Below, piece by piece: positions 26,975-37,800 of a stretch of DNA of 64,000 nucleotides. The position numbers and the translations under genes are program-made. The notes beneath the pieces are model-generated. The model had not been told where the DNA came from, searched no databases, and worked only from the letters and a program-made list of their open reading frames with translations. The stretch is from Schizochytrium sp. TIO01 (lineage: Eukaryota; Sar; Bigyra; Thraustochytrida; Thraustochytriidae): NCBI GenBank assembly GCA_004764695.1, contig SMSO01000035.1:60001-124000 (forward strand). The letters are read 5' to 3'. Each line of letters starts with the position of its first letter. Position 1 is the stretch's first letter.

Positions 26975-28600
26975 ATGATGCCAGGTTTTGGGAAACTATT
27001 GGTGACGCTGCTCCTTCTTATAGTTCTGCAAGAGAGTAGGTGCCACTCGCACACTGATATACTGCAAGACCTCAACGAAGGCGTAGCATCTGTGGAGCTT
27101 TTGAAGCGCTCTCCGTCGCTTCGTGAGGATGAATTCGAGGTGGTGTTTCGCGTTGTTGGTGCCCTCGGTATTCAATTCAAAGCAGATCTGACAATCATGG
27201 CCTTTCGTGAACTCGGAGGTGGTCGCTTAGGCGCTGCTGAAAAAAGCGGTTTACTACACATCGGTGACAAGCTCATGGCTGTTAACGGTGACGACGTGAG
27301 TGAGCTGACCACAGCAGACGCATTTCAAGTACTTAATGAAGCAGCAGAAAATGTGCAGGTGCCGCGGAGATTCGTTTTTCGCCGCGGAGAACGCGGTCCT
27401 GGCCAACGCGAGCTTTCAGAGGAGGGCCGTCTTGCAGCACATCCAGATATGGTTATCGAACATATCGATGTGATAGACGCCCAACATCAAGAACATACCA
27501 TGCGAATTATGATGGCAGCAGATGGTTTTGGTGTGAAGCCAAATGACTGTACTCCACGGCGTCTTGTGTTTATGCAACCTGAGGATGCTTGTGATGAGAA
27601 TGCTTTAATTACACCTCCCAAACAAATTTTCGGCGCGTACGCTGTTGTGAAACGAGGAAAGTGTTCCTTTCATCGAAAAGCAAACGTTATGGGCAATCTT
27701 GGTGCAGCAGGTCTATTAATATTAAATTCAGAAGATCGCCTCTTTCGCATGGAGCAAGATACCTTCGTATCAGACGAGATCAACATTCCCATAGCAATGC
27801 TTTCCAGTCTTGATGGGGAAGAACTCCAAGCATTGCGGACCCAGATGGCAGTCAACTTAAACAGAGACCTTCAGGCCAAGATTGTAGCTACTCAGGATTG
27901 CCAGGCTCTCGAACAGCAAGAACAAGCAATTGCCCTAGCCAAAAAATTGGGTCAAAAGTCTTTTTTTCGCAGCAAGGGCGCCCTTGAGGCCGAAGATGGA
28001 AATATTGTACTTGGTCATCGTTTGTTTGGTGCTCTTTCTCCGGCAGGGACCATTGCTGCTGTAAATAGCACAATTGGGAGTATAGATTTTGTTTCCGCAA
28101 GTTATTCTGCACCCCTCCCTGTTGGCCAGAACCTAGAACTTTCAATGCGTCCAGGAGTGGGAGATTGTCTCCTCATGGCAGCTGAAGATTCAGATGATGC
28201 CCAATATCGCCGCATACTGCAAATGCAACGGCGAAGTGAACGTTTTGTAAAATGCATAATAGTTGTCTCAAAGAATAGTGGCATCACTCGACTTGCTGCA
28301 GATCTTCCCAGCGACAACCGTGCTGCAGTGATCATGGTATCCTCAGGCGGAGGTCGATACCTACAATCGTTGCTTGCTCAGCAGAGCAAAATAACATTGG
28401 AACCCTCGCACAGTGTTTGGCACCGATGGAATGAGCTATATGCGATGGAGAATTCAGCTCAATGGCCATCAACTCCAAAGGCAAGGCGGCGTCTTGCTGC
28501 ACGAATGGTTGCTCATTCCAAGGACTCAGCATGTCGATTAGCACACTTAGTGGCACAGTTTCCAGATGCTACAGAGGCTTTAGCTTCGCTAACTCGTTAG
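26975..28600 (+). CDS. Secretory-pathway PDZ and PA domain protein
   Basis: 541 residues from ATG 26975. Residues 1-23 form a signal peptide with a hydrophobic core LLVTLLLLIVL. A PDZ domain lies at about 50-130: GIQFKA is followed by the carboxylate-loop-distal part SGLLHIGDKLMAVNG, typical of PDZ. A protease-associated (PA) domain lies at about 160-310, with FGAYAVVKRGKCSFHRKA, GAAGLLIL and IPIAMLSS as in vacuolar-sorting and EDEM/peptidase PA domains. A third segment (about 370-470, with SMRPGVGDCLLMAAE and CIIVVSKNSG) may be a second diverged PA-like fold. No transmembrane segment or ER-retention motif is seen at the C-terminus (ALASLTR). Likely luminal or secreted; the combination of PDZ and PA is uncommon and its partner is unknown. 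Confidence 0.85.
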   Translation: MMPGFGKLLVTLLLLIVLQESRCHSHTDILQDLNEGVASVELLKRSPSLREDEFEVVFRVVGALGIQFKADLTIMAFRELGGGRLGAAEKSGLLHIGDKLMAVNGDDVSELTTADAFQVLNEAAENVQVPRRFVFRRGERGPGQRELSEEGRLAAHPDMVIEHIDVIDAQHQEHTMRIMMAADGFGVKPNDCTPRRLVFMQPEDACDENALITPPKQIFGAYAVVKRGKCSFHRKANVMGNLGAAGLLILNSEDRLFRMEQDTFVSDEINIPIAMLSSLDGEELQALRTQMAVNLNRDLQAKIVATQDCQALEQQEQAIALAKKLGQKSFFRSKGALEAEDGNIVLGHRLFGALSPAGTIAAVNSTIGSIDFVSASYSAPLPVGQNLELSMRPGVGDCLLMAAEDSDDAQYRRILQMQRRSERFVKCIIVVSKNSGITRLAADLPSDNRAAVIMVSSGGGRYLQSLLAQQSKITLEPSHSVWHRWNELYAMENSAQWPSTPKARRRLAARMVAHSKDSACRLAHLVAQFPDATEALASLTR

Positions 28601-29369
28601 TTCCGACGGTAATCCATCCTTTGATAATATATGAGAGCTTAAGCTTTGATGGTATGTGCTTCAGACTTGCATTCCAATTGTTCTATTTGTCAACTCGTCA
28701 TTGGCAGAGCCCACTCCAAATTTTAGGTTTGTTACTTATCAAAATTTCGGAGTGTCCATGCATTACCACGAAGCATGATTGATTTCACGAAGTTCGCAGG
28801 TATCCTCTCATAGGATATTTTGTGTTCATTCGTTCAATGTTTCTTTATTTCAAAAGACAAGAAATTCCCAGAGACACAACAATATTTAATTATTAAAATG
28901 TGTGCAAACATGTTTCCCCTTGTGCTTCTTTCGAAGATGCCCATTCATCACAAACCATTCCATAGCATCACTAAAGTGAAAACACAGCTTTTAAATCGTC
29001 TATTGTAAAGTAAAGCAAATATTAAACTTGCGAATTTATTCTATTATTCTATCTCGTTTTATGAATTCAAATTGAGGAGAACGTATGTTTGGATAATCTA
29101 GGATAGATAGATGGAAAGGGGAATATGATAAGTAGCAGAATTTTATCAACAAAACGTTGGGATCGGGACTCAATCTAACTTTATATTAAACTGCACAAAA
29201 ACAGTTGTGTGACATAGAAATAAAGCAGGGTTTTCGAATTATTGCTGTCAACCAACCAAAAAATAGAAAAGGAAAGTGCAGCACTACACAAATATACCAA
29301 AGGAGGGCTTAGCGGCGCGGGCACCAGCACCAGCACGAGCAAGCAAGCAAGAGAGCAGGAGTGCATTCT
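28601..29369. other. Convergent 3' spacer
   Basis: Lies between the convergent stops of the PDZ-PA gene and the M20 dipeptidase. No gene recognised. Confidence 0.6.
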
Positions 29370-30941
29370 TTAAAGCTTTGTACCATCCGAGTTGCGGCCA
29401 AAGTCATCTTCCAACTTAGTACGCTTAGGTGCAGGCTCAGAGGTATCATCCGCCGCAGAAAGCAGGTCTTCAACATTTGATGCGCAGTGGTCAGCCAGTA
29501 CACTTGCAATGCAGCTGGTGAGCTTGGAAGAAAAGTCAATGTGGAGAAATTCGTTCGGTCCATGAGCATTACTGCCAGGGCCAAGCACGCCAACAATCAG
29601 GAACTGCGCTTTGGGGAACATGTTGCCAAGCATGCCCATAAACGGAATGCTGCCACCCTCGCCCATGATCATCGCATCCTTGCCATAAAACTCCTTGGAC
29701 GCGTTGCTTGCTGCCTGTTCAAGCCACGCTGCCATAGGAGGTGCCGCCCAGCCTGCACCCACGTTCGCGTTGTAGGTGACCTTTGCATTGTAAGGAACGT
29801 CTTTCGTGAGTGCATCACGGATATCTTGAACAACATTATCACTCGGGAGAGTTGGCGGTAGACGAATGCTCAAGCGCAAAGTTGTTGAAGGACGGAGCAC
29901 GTTGCCCGCACTTCCAGCAGGTGGCAGACCTTCAGCACCAACGACTGTCACAGTCGATCGCCACCAACGGTTGAGTGCTAGTTCTGTGAGCTGTTCATCA
30001 CCCTCAGGCTCAGCGGGCACAGCTCCCTCGACAAACGGGAAACAGTCAATCATGCCAGGGCGGCCAAGGACTGCAGCAGACTGGGCCACTTGAGTGCGGA
30101 CCTTCTCAGGAATATCCACCACAAGCCCAGGCAGAGTCACGCATCCAGTCTTGACGTCTTCGAGACGGTCCAGAAGGCTTCGAGCAATACGAAATGTGTC
30201 CGGAAGAATTCCAGAAGCATCTCCGGAGTGTACACCTTCCTTGGCAATCTCTACCTTAAGGTTTCCAACGCAAACTCCGCGAAGAGATGTTGTGATCCAC
30301 ATTTGTTCATAATTGCCACAACCAGAGTCCAGGCAAATGACAAGATTCGGGTTTCCGATACGCTCCTTGAGATGGGTGACATATGTGGGTAAGTCGGGGC
30401 TTCCAGACTCTTCTGCGGCCTCAACGATGATGACGCAGCGAGCGTGCGGAATTCCTTGCTTCTGCAGCGCACGAATTGAGGTAACAGCGGTGAAGACGCT
30501 GTAGCCATCGTCAGCGCCTCCACGTCCGTACAACTTCCCGTCACGAATCACAGGTTTGTAAGGTTCAAGACCTTCTTCCCAGCCCTCAAAAGGGGGTTGC
30601 TTGTCCATGTGGCCGTAGAGGAGCACTGTGCCGGATTTGGAGACGTCCACACCCTCGCTGGCTTTCACCTCCACGAAGAGGAGCGGCGTGCGACCTTCGA
30701 GCTCAATGAGCTCAATCTCCACGCCAGAGAGATCTTGGGCTTTAACCCATTCCTGGATCAGAGCCATGGCCTTGTCTTGATTTTCTTTCACCGTCGGATC
30801 ATTTTGGTCCACGAAGAGTGGACTCTGGTTCGGGATGGCAACATATTCGCAGAGCTTGGGAATGCAGTCCTTAGTCCAAGTCTCATCAACAAACGCCGCA
30901 ATTGCCTTATGATCTACGTTGGCAGCAGATGCTTCTCCCAT
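29370..30941 (-). CDS. CNDP2: M20 metallopeptidase, cytosolic non-specific dipeptidase type
   Basis: 523 residues from ATG 30941, the usual size of carnosinase/CNDP2 proteins (about 475-510). The zinc ligands and catalytic residues expected for M20 are present in order. These are LLYGHMDKQPP (His about 111, Asp), GRGGADDGYS (bridging Asp about 143), the catalytic pair in EAAEESGSPDL (about 176-178), CLDSGCGN, and the final metal His in SNAHGPNEFLHIDF. The lid domain contains GNLKVEIAKEGVHSGDASG, typical of the CNDP group. It hydrolyses dipeptides in the cytosol with two Zn or Mn ions (family knowledge). No signal peptide. A charged C-terminal tail (TKLEDDFGRNSDG) extends past the usual end. 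No introns. Confidence 0.92.
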   Translation of the reverse strand: MGEASAANVDHKAIAAFVDETWTKDCIPKLCEYVAIPNQSPLFVDQNDPTVKENQDKAMALIQEWVKAQDLSGVEIELIELEGRTPLLFVEVKASEGVDVSKSGTVLLYGHMDKQPPFEGWEEGLEPYKPVIRDGKLYGRGGADDGYSVFTAVTSIRALQKQGIPHARCVIIVEAAEESGSPDLPTYVTHLKERIGNPNLVICLDSGCGNYEQMWITTSLRGVCVGNLKVEIAKEGVHSGDASGILPDTFRIARSLLDRLEDVKTGCVTLPGLVVDIPEKVRTQVAQSAAVLGRPGMIDCFPFVEGAVPAEPEGDEQLTELALNRWWRSTVTVVGAEGLPPAGSAGNVLRPSTTLRLSIRLPPTLPSDNVVQDIRDALTKDVPYNAKVTYNANVGAGWAAPPMAAWLEQAASNASKEFYGKDAMIMGEGGSIPFMGMLGNMFPKAQFLIVGVLGPGSNAHGPNEFLHIDFSSKLTSCIASVLADHCASNVEDLLSAADDTSEPAPKRTKLEDDFGRNSDGTKL

Positions 30942-32612
30942 CTTGACCAAACCTTGGATCCTCTTGCTCCACAAACAGCACTTGTTAATCTCTTGCGACC
31001 TCGTCTTCGACGTTGCGGCTTTGTTGTTTCGGTCAATCTGGATATTCTGAACTTCTTCTATCTTCTTTGCTATTTTGTACCCTCCTATTAGATACTACTA
31101 AGGATATACTCCTACCTACCTCTACCATGATTGATGACCGCTCCAATCTGGTTTTTTTAAATATAAAATACGTTAGATAGTTCCTTTCTCAGTCTATACA
31201 GTGTCTCCAATATTTTGCTGTCACCGTACAAACTAACTTCTGAGGTTTCCTTTCCCCGCGCATGCTGGGAGCCACATTTCTAGGTACCTGTCAGGTATGT
31301 ATTTCGGATATATTTATGGCAAGCTTTTCGAAAATCTACTATTACTACTTGTTTCTCCAGAGTTCTTTCAACTAACAACCTACCTACTAGAAACCGCTAT
31401 GTACTAACTTTAGAAATTAAAAATTAATGATAAATAGTAACCATTATGCCAAGCCCTAGTACTTATCGTACTATATACAGTGTTACCCTTATACTAATTG
31501 AAATAATTATAATTTTAAAATGAAATAAGAATAAAAAGCCTGCATAGCAGTTATTAAGGTACCCTTAGCTTTTGGCGTAGACCACTCTCAATATGCAAGG
31601 TCTTTGTAGTAGTACCACACATGGCATTGCTAACAATGCATAGCGAACTACTAGTAGAAGCAGAAAATAAAAATAAGGGTAACAAATTAGGCCAATCATT
31701 GTGACATTGTTGAGAATGGTGGGAGCCGCATTGTTCTTATTGTTTGTTGCCCAGCACCTTAGGTTTGATAAAACTTAGATAGTATTGCTCATCCTGATCG
31801 TGAGTTGGTGGACCGATCTCATCGTTTCCAAAGAAGCGCTAAACATATCTATAGCAGCGTGGATGACATTCTGGAACCGGCAGAACCCACACCACGTGTC
31901 TTCGAGGTTCAGAACTCATCTAGTAGTTAGGCTTCTTTTTTGGGGCCCAATCAGCAACGAATGGTGGCAATGGGTTTCGCAATTTCGTTTTTCAGGTAGT
32001 CAGCTGACGTGTAGTTTTCTTACATGGCACAAAATGCTGTTGCTCCAGCAGCAAATAAATTATTTCAGTACTCCTCACGGTGACACGTGTGAGGTGCAGC
32101 CTCGTAGTAATTCTAATCATGTGATAATGAGATTCAAGTTAACTACATCCCCCCCTTTGCAGTGAGCAATCAGCATCAGAACTGTATGTTGAAACTGAGA
32201 TAGTCTCACGCCATTATTGAAGAAGCGTAGCAAAGCTTCTCAAACTAGGTAACGTTAGCAGGAGTTGGAAAGACTCTATACGTTGCTAGGTACAAGCGCA
32301 ACAAGCTTCTTAAACATGTATCAAGATGTCTATGTTCTGAAGATGAGGAATGTAGCCATGCACTGTAAAAAACAAAATTTGAAAAACAGAAAACACAAAG
32401 GCGACAGAAAATTAGACGGCAGAATAACTTTTCCAGGTGGGTAACGCATCTGATCGAACCATACAAACAAGTTGCGAATATGTCTTTAATCTTCGCCTTT
32501 CTTTTGAATAAATTGAAGAAGAGAGAAAAGAATGAAGCATGATAAAATTGAACAATAACAAATAATAAGGTTTACATGTGGACATGATATACAATGAAAA
32601 ACGACTCGGAGA
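30942..32612. other. AT-rich spacer
   Basis: No gene recognised. Contains several near-palindromic AT blocks but nothing that supports a named element. Confidence 0.5.
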
Positions 32613-33576
32613 TCAAGCAATGCTTGCGGAGGTTTTAAGTGTATCCTGCAAAGAAGAAGGTAAAGTTGATGCATCATTGTTACCCCGCTGCTCAAGGCGT
32701 TGGTATTCAATGATATCCATGCTTGCCTCAACTAACTCTTGAAGTTTCTCTGAAGCCTCACTTTCATCTGAGAAGATGTCAACACGGTCTGCTACAAAAG
32801 GATGGGACATGAGGTCGAGCGCTGTGCTACGCTCATGAGGGTCTTTCACAAGACACATGCTCAGAAAATCATTCATCTCTTCAGACCACAGGGAAGGCTG
32901 GTCAAGAGTCGGAGGTGGCTTAGATGGAATAACAAAGACAACACGCATAGGGTGAATTTGGGAGTATGGGGGCTTACCTTGAGCCATTTCAATGATTGTA
33001 ATGCCGAGAGACCAGATGTCACATTTGCTGTCGTAGCGTTCTTCTTGCATCACTTCGGGTGCCATCCAAAATGGAGCACCGGTCATGGTTGATCTCTTAG
33101 ATTGCACAGTATTAAGTTGTGCCGCCACACCAAAGTCTCCAAGCTTAGCCTGGCCACTGTCTGTCAGCAAAATGTTGCCTGCCTTTGATGTCGCGGTGAA
33201 TAAGATTTTGCTTGTGAAGGTAATGCAAGCCCAGCAAAACATAGGCAACAATGTCACGAATGTATTCCTCATCCAGAGTCGTACCACAGTAGCTCATCAA
33301 GTCTGCCACAGAACCTGCGGCGCAGTACTCCATGACAATCCAAACACAATCGCCTTTTTCATATGTTCCGAGATATCCAACGCAAAACACAGAATCGCAG
33401 CGACCTAAAATGTCGATTTCTTCCTCTAGCTCTGTTGTGTCATCATCCACGGGGATTACCTTGATTGCCACTAACTCACCGGTGCGCTTATGCGCAGCCT
33501 TCCATACTGTGCCATACGTGCCTTCACCAATGAGCTGCAGGAGCTCATAGACGGACGAAGGGTCAACAATACTCAT
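32613..33576 (-). CDS. Ste20/MST-like protein kinase with a one-base frameshift
   Basis: From ATG 33576 the frame gives a kinase N-lobe: GEGTYGTVWKA at 17-27, VAIKV with Lys39, and the catalytic loop IHRDIK. At about 33180 the frame breaks. The DNA reads AAAGGCAGG where AAAGCAGG would continue in frame, an extra G. In the second frame the domain continues normally: GNILLTDSGQAKLGDFGVAA (DFG), GAPFWMAPEV (APE), CDIWSLGITIIEMA, and a tail with HPFVADRV. Together they make a full-length single-domain kinase of the germinal-centre/MST group (residues TMTGAPFWMAPEV are typical). The end has no SARAH domain. The break may be a sequencing error at a G-run, a new pseudogene, or less likely a functional shift. 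Confidence 0.85.
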
Positions 33577-36500
33577 TTTTTATTTAAATTGGGCTTGCTG
33601 GACGATACCCGCCGTAGCAATTTGCAAAATTCTACGTTCACGACGACTCTTTGAGCAGAGATCGTAAAGTTTGGTGTATGCTGCCCCCCACTGAAGGATG
33701 TGAAATGAAGCAAAAAAGTAATAATAAGCCAGAGCTCTTGCGATTCTTCGTAAAGAATTTAATCCAGCTATGCAGCCGCTTGATATAGTTTTGGTGTTGT
33801 TGCAAATAAGAAGTCTGCTGAGCGGCAAAAGGGTAATGGCCTATCAAAGGAAGCCACAATGTGAAGAGGCTGTTGTTTAAGTTTTGCTCAATTTCAATTC
33901 TCGTTTCGTATATGCAGAGTCTTGAAGTAAGATGACTTGAGACCTCTATGCGTGTGCGAAACTCTACGCATGCACAATGAGTGCCCTTACAAAAAAGAAT
34001 TAGAATTTCAGACGCTCTTCACGCTTCTACTCGATCAAATGAGTAAGGGGCGGCTTTGTCGCTTTTTGCAGCCACCGTAGTATATATACGTGTGCGCCCA
34101 GAGAGGAGGAGAGAAAGATAGAACTCGCAGCAATAACGAGTTCTTGCAGGCAATGTTTATGAGGGTCTAAGAAGCAAAGAAAATAAATCCTAAACGATAG
34201 CTTCAACCAAACACAGCCTGAAACGTTATATGGTTATCACGCTGTCTGAGAGAGTGAGAATATCGAGTAGGCACGCTAAAAGTAGGAAGAGAAAAAAAAA
34301 GGTTGGCCGAGAGTTATAGACAGAATTCCTTAGTTGGTCGCTGGAGCAAGCTCGATAGAGAGTCTTTTTTTAGGTCTTTGACTTTCTTCTCAGCCACAGC
34401 CTTCTTAAAAATTATTCTAAATCCTCTCAGTGCCGGCTTGGTGTCGATGCTGATTTCCTTCGTCTCTTACTTCAGGTCTGTAGCAATTCCCACTTATAGT
34501 AGCTTTCTCTTGTGGGGGGTTTATTTTGCAAAAGCCAAGATGCAGTGCTTTTGCCGTGCTCACGGTGCTGCTAGAATCTTTATCTTTGTTCGCTGGCAGC
34601 GGCTAACCGTCCGTAGGAAGCGATGCTGACTCAGCAAGGCACAAGGAGGGAGTGCGCCACAATAAGTAGCAACAAAAGAAAGACTCGACTTTCAAGTTGA
34701 ACAAAAGGAAAGGCAAGGACAGAACAGGACACGTAAGGGGGAGAGCAAATCCTGCAAGATACTCCGTGCGTGAGCCAGAGTACTTGCGTTTGATGGCAGC
34801 AGGGTGGAGATCGCCTCCCCAGATAAACAGTATCAGTGCTAGGCAGGTCCTAGTGAGTCAGCTAGCTTCTGGGAGGACGGACCCTCTTCGGATCCGGACA
34901 ATCCAGTGCTCAGGTTGAGCTTGTAAGAAGGTTTGATAGAGGAAGCACTGCCGCTGGTGGCGGGACTTGAAGGAACTCACGCGGTAGCTCCTCGCCGCAG
35001 CCTGGAGCCCGATACAGTCTGTTGAAACAAACGGCAGAAGAAGATTGCTGTTGGCGGGCCCAATCTTTCTCTCACTTTCCTTTCTCTTTCTTGCCGCAAC
35101 TCGTTCCCACACGTGCGGAGTCTGCCTCTAGCTAGAACAGAGACGCAAACTTGCGCTATCAGTTTTCACAGTGAGAGGCTCCCGTCCGCTACTCTCTTGA
35201 TGTGATGTGAACGACTCGATCCCGCACGGCGTTGCTTGCTCGTGATTCGGTTTTGATCACCTCCTTGCTCGCGTGCTGCACTTGACTGGACTGATTCACA
35301 GAAGAAGTGATGAAGAAAAAAAAAAAGTGCCGTCAACGATGATTCCAAGTTTTTTTAGAAGGTAGCTAGAGCTAGTTAGGTAGCCACTACCCGCCGCTGC
35401 AGTATCTTTCAAGTATCACCCCAACTCGAAGATCAAGTAAGAATAGTATAACTTCTTCGAGTTCTCAGAGCTATGTTTCCGCCTCCGTTATCCTTCTTCT
35501 CAACCCTCTACGGTGCATAACAATCGAAATGAATTACCCGTCCCATCGAATTCAAGGCGAACTTCGAAGTTGGTTTTCAATCAATGATCACGCCTAACTG
35601 GTTTTCCTTTAATACATTCATCTCTTTGACCCCGGTCCTCTTCGTCCATTGCTGGAGAGTTCTTTTCGAGGAAAGGTGGCAACCGTTGTATTGCAGCCCT
35701 CAACAACCTAAAGGGCTTCTCGCGGCTCCCTTATGGCGATTGTTTCGAACTTTAAATCTAAAACTGCATCCAAGGAGTTTCCAAACCTGGCAGTCTGCGC
35801 GGCACGTGCTGCCACTGTTGCCGCTGCTCTCTACGCTGCGTCTCACGACGGACTTCTTGCGGCACGTGATGCACACGGGATGTAGGTCGGCTTCGCGCCA
35901 CCTAGACTGCTGACCTTCTTGGGGATTGAGGCGCTTCCTTCAGATCAGAACTCCAGGTTCTTCAAGTTCGCCTCAAGCAGCGCCGTTGTCGCACCTACTA
36001 CCTGCTGACCTTCTTCTCGTTGATGGTGTGCGCTTTGAGCGTGATTCACGAATAGAGTAAAGTGATCCTTCCTTTCCTCTGGATGGAAACACTGCATCAT
36101 GTCAACTGGCAGTAGCCAGAGGCAATATGTGTATGGTTTGCAGGAGACCTTTGGAACGAGCGAGGCTTCAATCATAACTTCGCCATCTTCGACTTGATGT
36201 ACAGGTATTCTCGACTTGACAGAGAAACTCTCGGGAAAAGAAAAGAGTCGTGAAGAATTGATTGACAAAATATCTTTTGGGGAGATCGGCGTCTTTCATA
36301 CTAGTGCTAGGGGTGTGCTACTGTGTTACGGGTCATCCGGAAAGCCTGCCAGTTTATAACAAACCAGTGAACAAATCAGTAGATCAAGCAATAAATTTCT
36401 AGACCTCAAAGTCCGAAGTTGCCTTTCTTGTTGCAGAATCCAGGGACCGGAGAAAGTCTTCAGCAGAGGAACCTCGACACCTCCTCGAAAGAAGCACCAA

Positions 36501-37800
36501 TACCTTTTCCATGGTCAAGGTCAAGTCAAGCTCATTGTAGCAGAACTTATATGTCCCTCCCTCGCTGGACGATTCATGTTCCCACACTGCAAACTCAACA
36601 AAGAAGCTCGCTTTTCAAAGTTTTTATCTCTCTCAGCCGAAGTGACCTCTTCTCTAAGGAAGCGGGCTACGGTCTTGCTTTTCATTTACCCATAGTGCTG
36701 TCTTGTCAAGGTTTGCGCCGCCTGAGGGTAATGTTGTGTGCCTCGTGAGCAGAGGTCCGAGAAGGTCGATAGATCGCGATGCTCCACGAGATCGTCCTCA
36801 AACTCGAGCTGATGCTCCACTCGCAGCAGTCCTAGCCTCCTAACTTTCAACTCAATATTACTCTGGTAAGATAAAGAAGAATTCATAGATAAAATTAAAA
36901 CAAAAAGAGGCTTGTCCTCAAAAGCTTTTATTGGTAGATAGAACAAATGCTAAACAGCTCTAAAGAAGCCAAGCCAGGAGTTCACTCATCCCGCGATGAG
37001 GTGGTAGGCAGCTAAATACGTACCTATTCTTCATTCATTTTTTTAATTGCTTCCTTGGGTGAAGATGGTGAGGATAGGCCAAGGTGTGTACCTCTTTAAG
37101 GTGTAATGGGTTTCCACCTTAAAGTGTCCGCTGACCTGGGGAGGGTGCTCCTCCTCATTTTCTCCGGGTTACTTGATGTTGCGGGGGGATAAGCGATGTA
37201 CAATTGATAGTAGAGAAGAGAGGGCCAATCGACCTAGCGATTTCCCTTGCCAACTGGCTGGAAATGCATGAGTTTGCATCATAAACTGCTATGGTTTGCT
37301 GTCGCGTCAGCATTTTGGAAAGTAGACAGGAGTCTAGAGGGAACTCGCCAAGTCAAGCATATGGACTTCAAAAGAAGAAAATCAACAACGCGAAAGGTGG
37401 TCCAGAGAGAATGTGAGCATTAGTATAACTCAGTAGGTGGTTTATATATAAAAGCTTTGTTTTTCTAAAGATAAGCAAATCTAGACGTTTAGTGGATCGA
37501 GAAAAAACAAAGAAGACTTACACATTCTCTCTCATAGCGAATACTGCCCAAGTTCTAGCTTGAGGTCTACACAGTCTGTATTTGCAAGCTCCGCGGAGGA
37601 CAACCTTGGTCTGTGCGGCTGAGCGATCACACGCGCGTGGCGTGCCCCGAAGAACATCAAGCGTGCCGCTTGCAGAAGCGAAAGTCTATCCTTGCAGGTG
37701 GGGACGGTTCGTAGATCTCGAAAAACAGCTTGCAACATTGATTAATTGCTGACAGCTCAACTCAAGGACTGTAGTCCCGGATTAGCTTTGCAAAGAAGAC
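33577..37800. other. Long divergent spacer
   Basis: Sits between the kinase (minus) and the ankyrin/U-box gene (plus), so it should hold both promoters. Several minus-strand ORFs of 60-107 codons (for example 35945-36268, 36399-36587, 36686-36946) show no reliable family and were not accepted as genes. A small upstream ORF (33580-33828) ends four bases before the kinase ATG. Confidence 0.45.

Noticed and set aside
33580-33828. 82-codon minus ORF ending 4 bases before the kinase ATG
   Set aside because: No motif; probably 5' UTR. Might be an upstream ORF but nothing shows translation.
36399-36587. Minus ORF with EGGTYKFCYNE, briefly thought to be part of a p24/GOLD protein
   Set aside because: Only one short match; no signal peptide, transmembrane segment or coiled coil could be joined from nearby exons.
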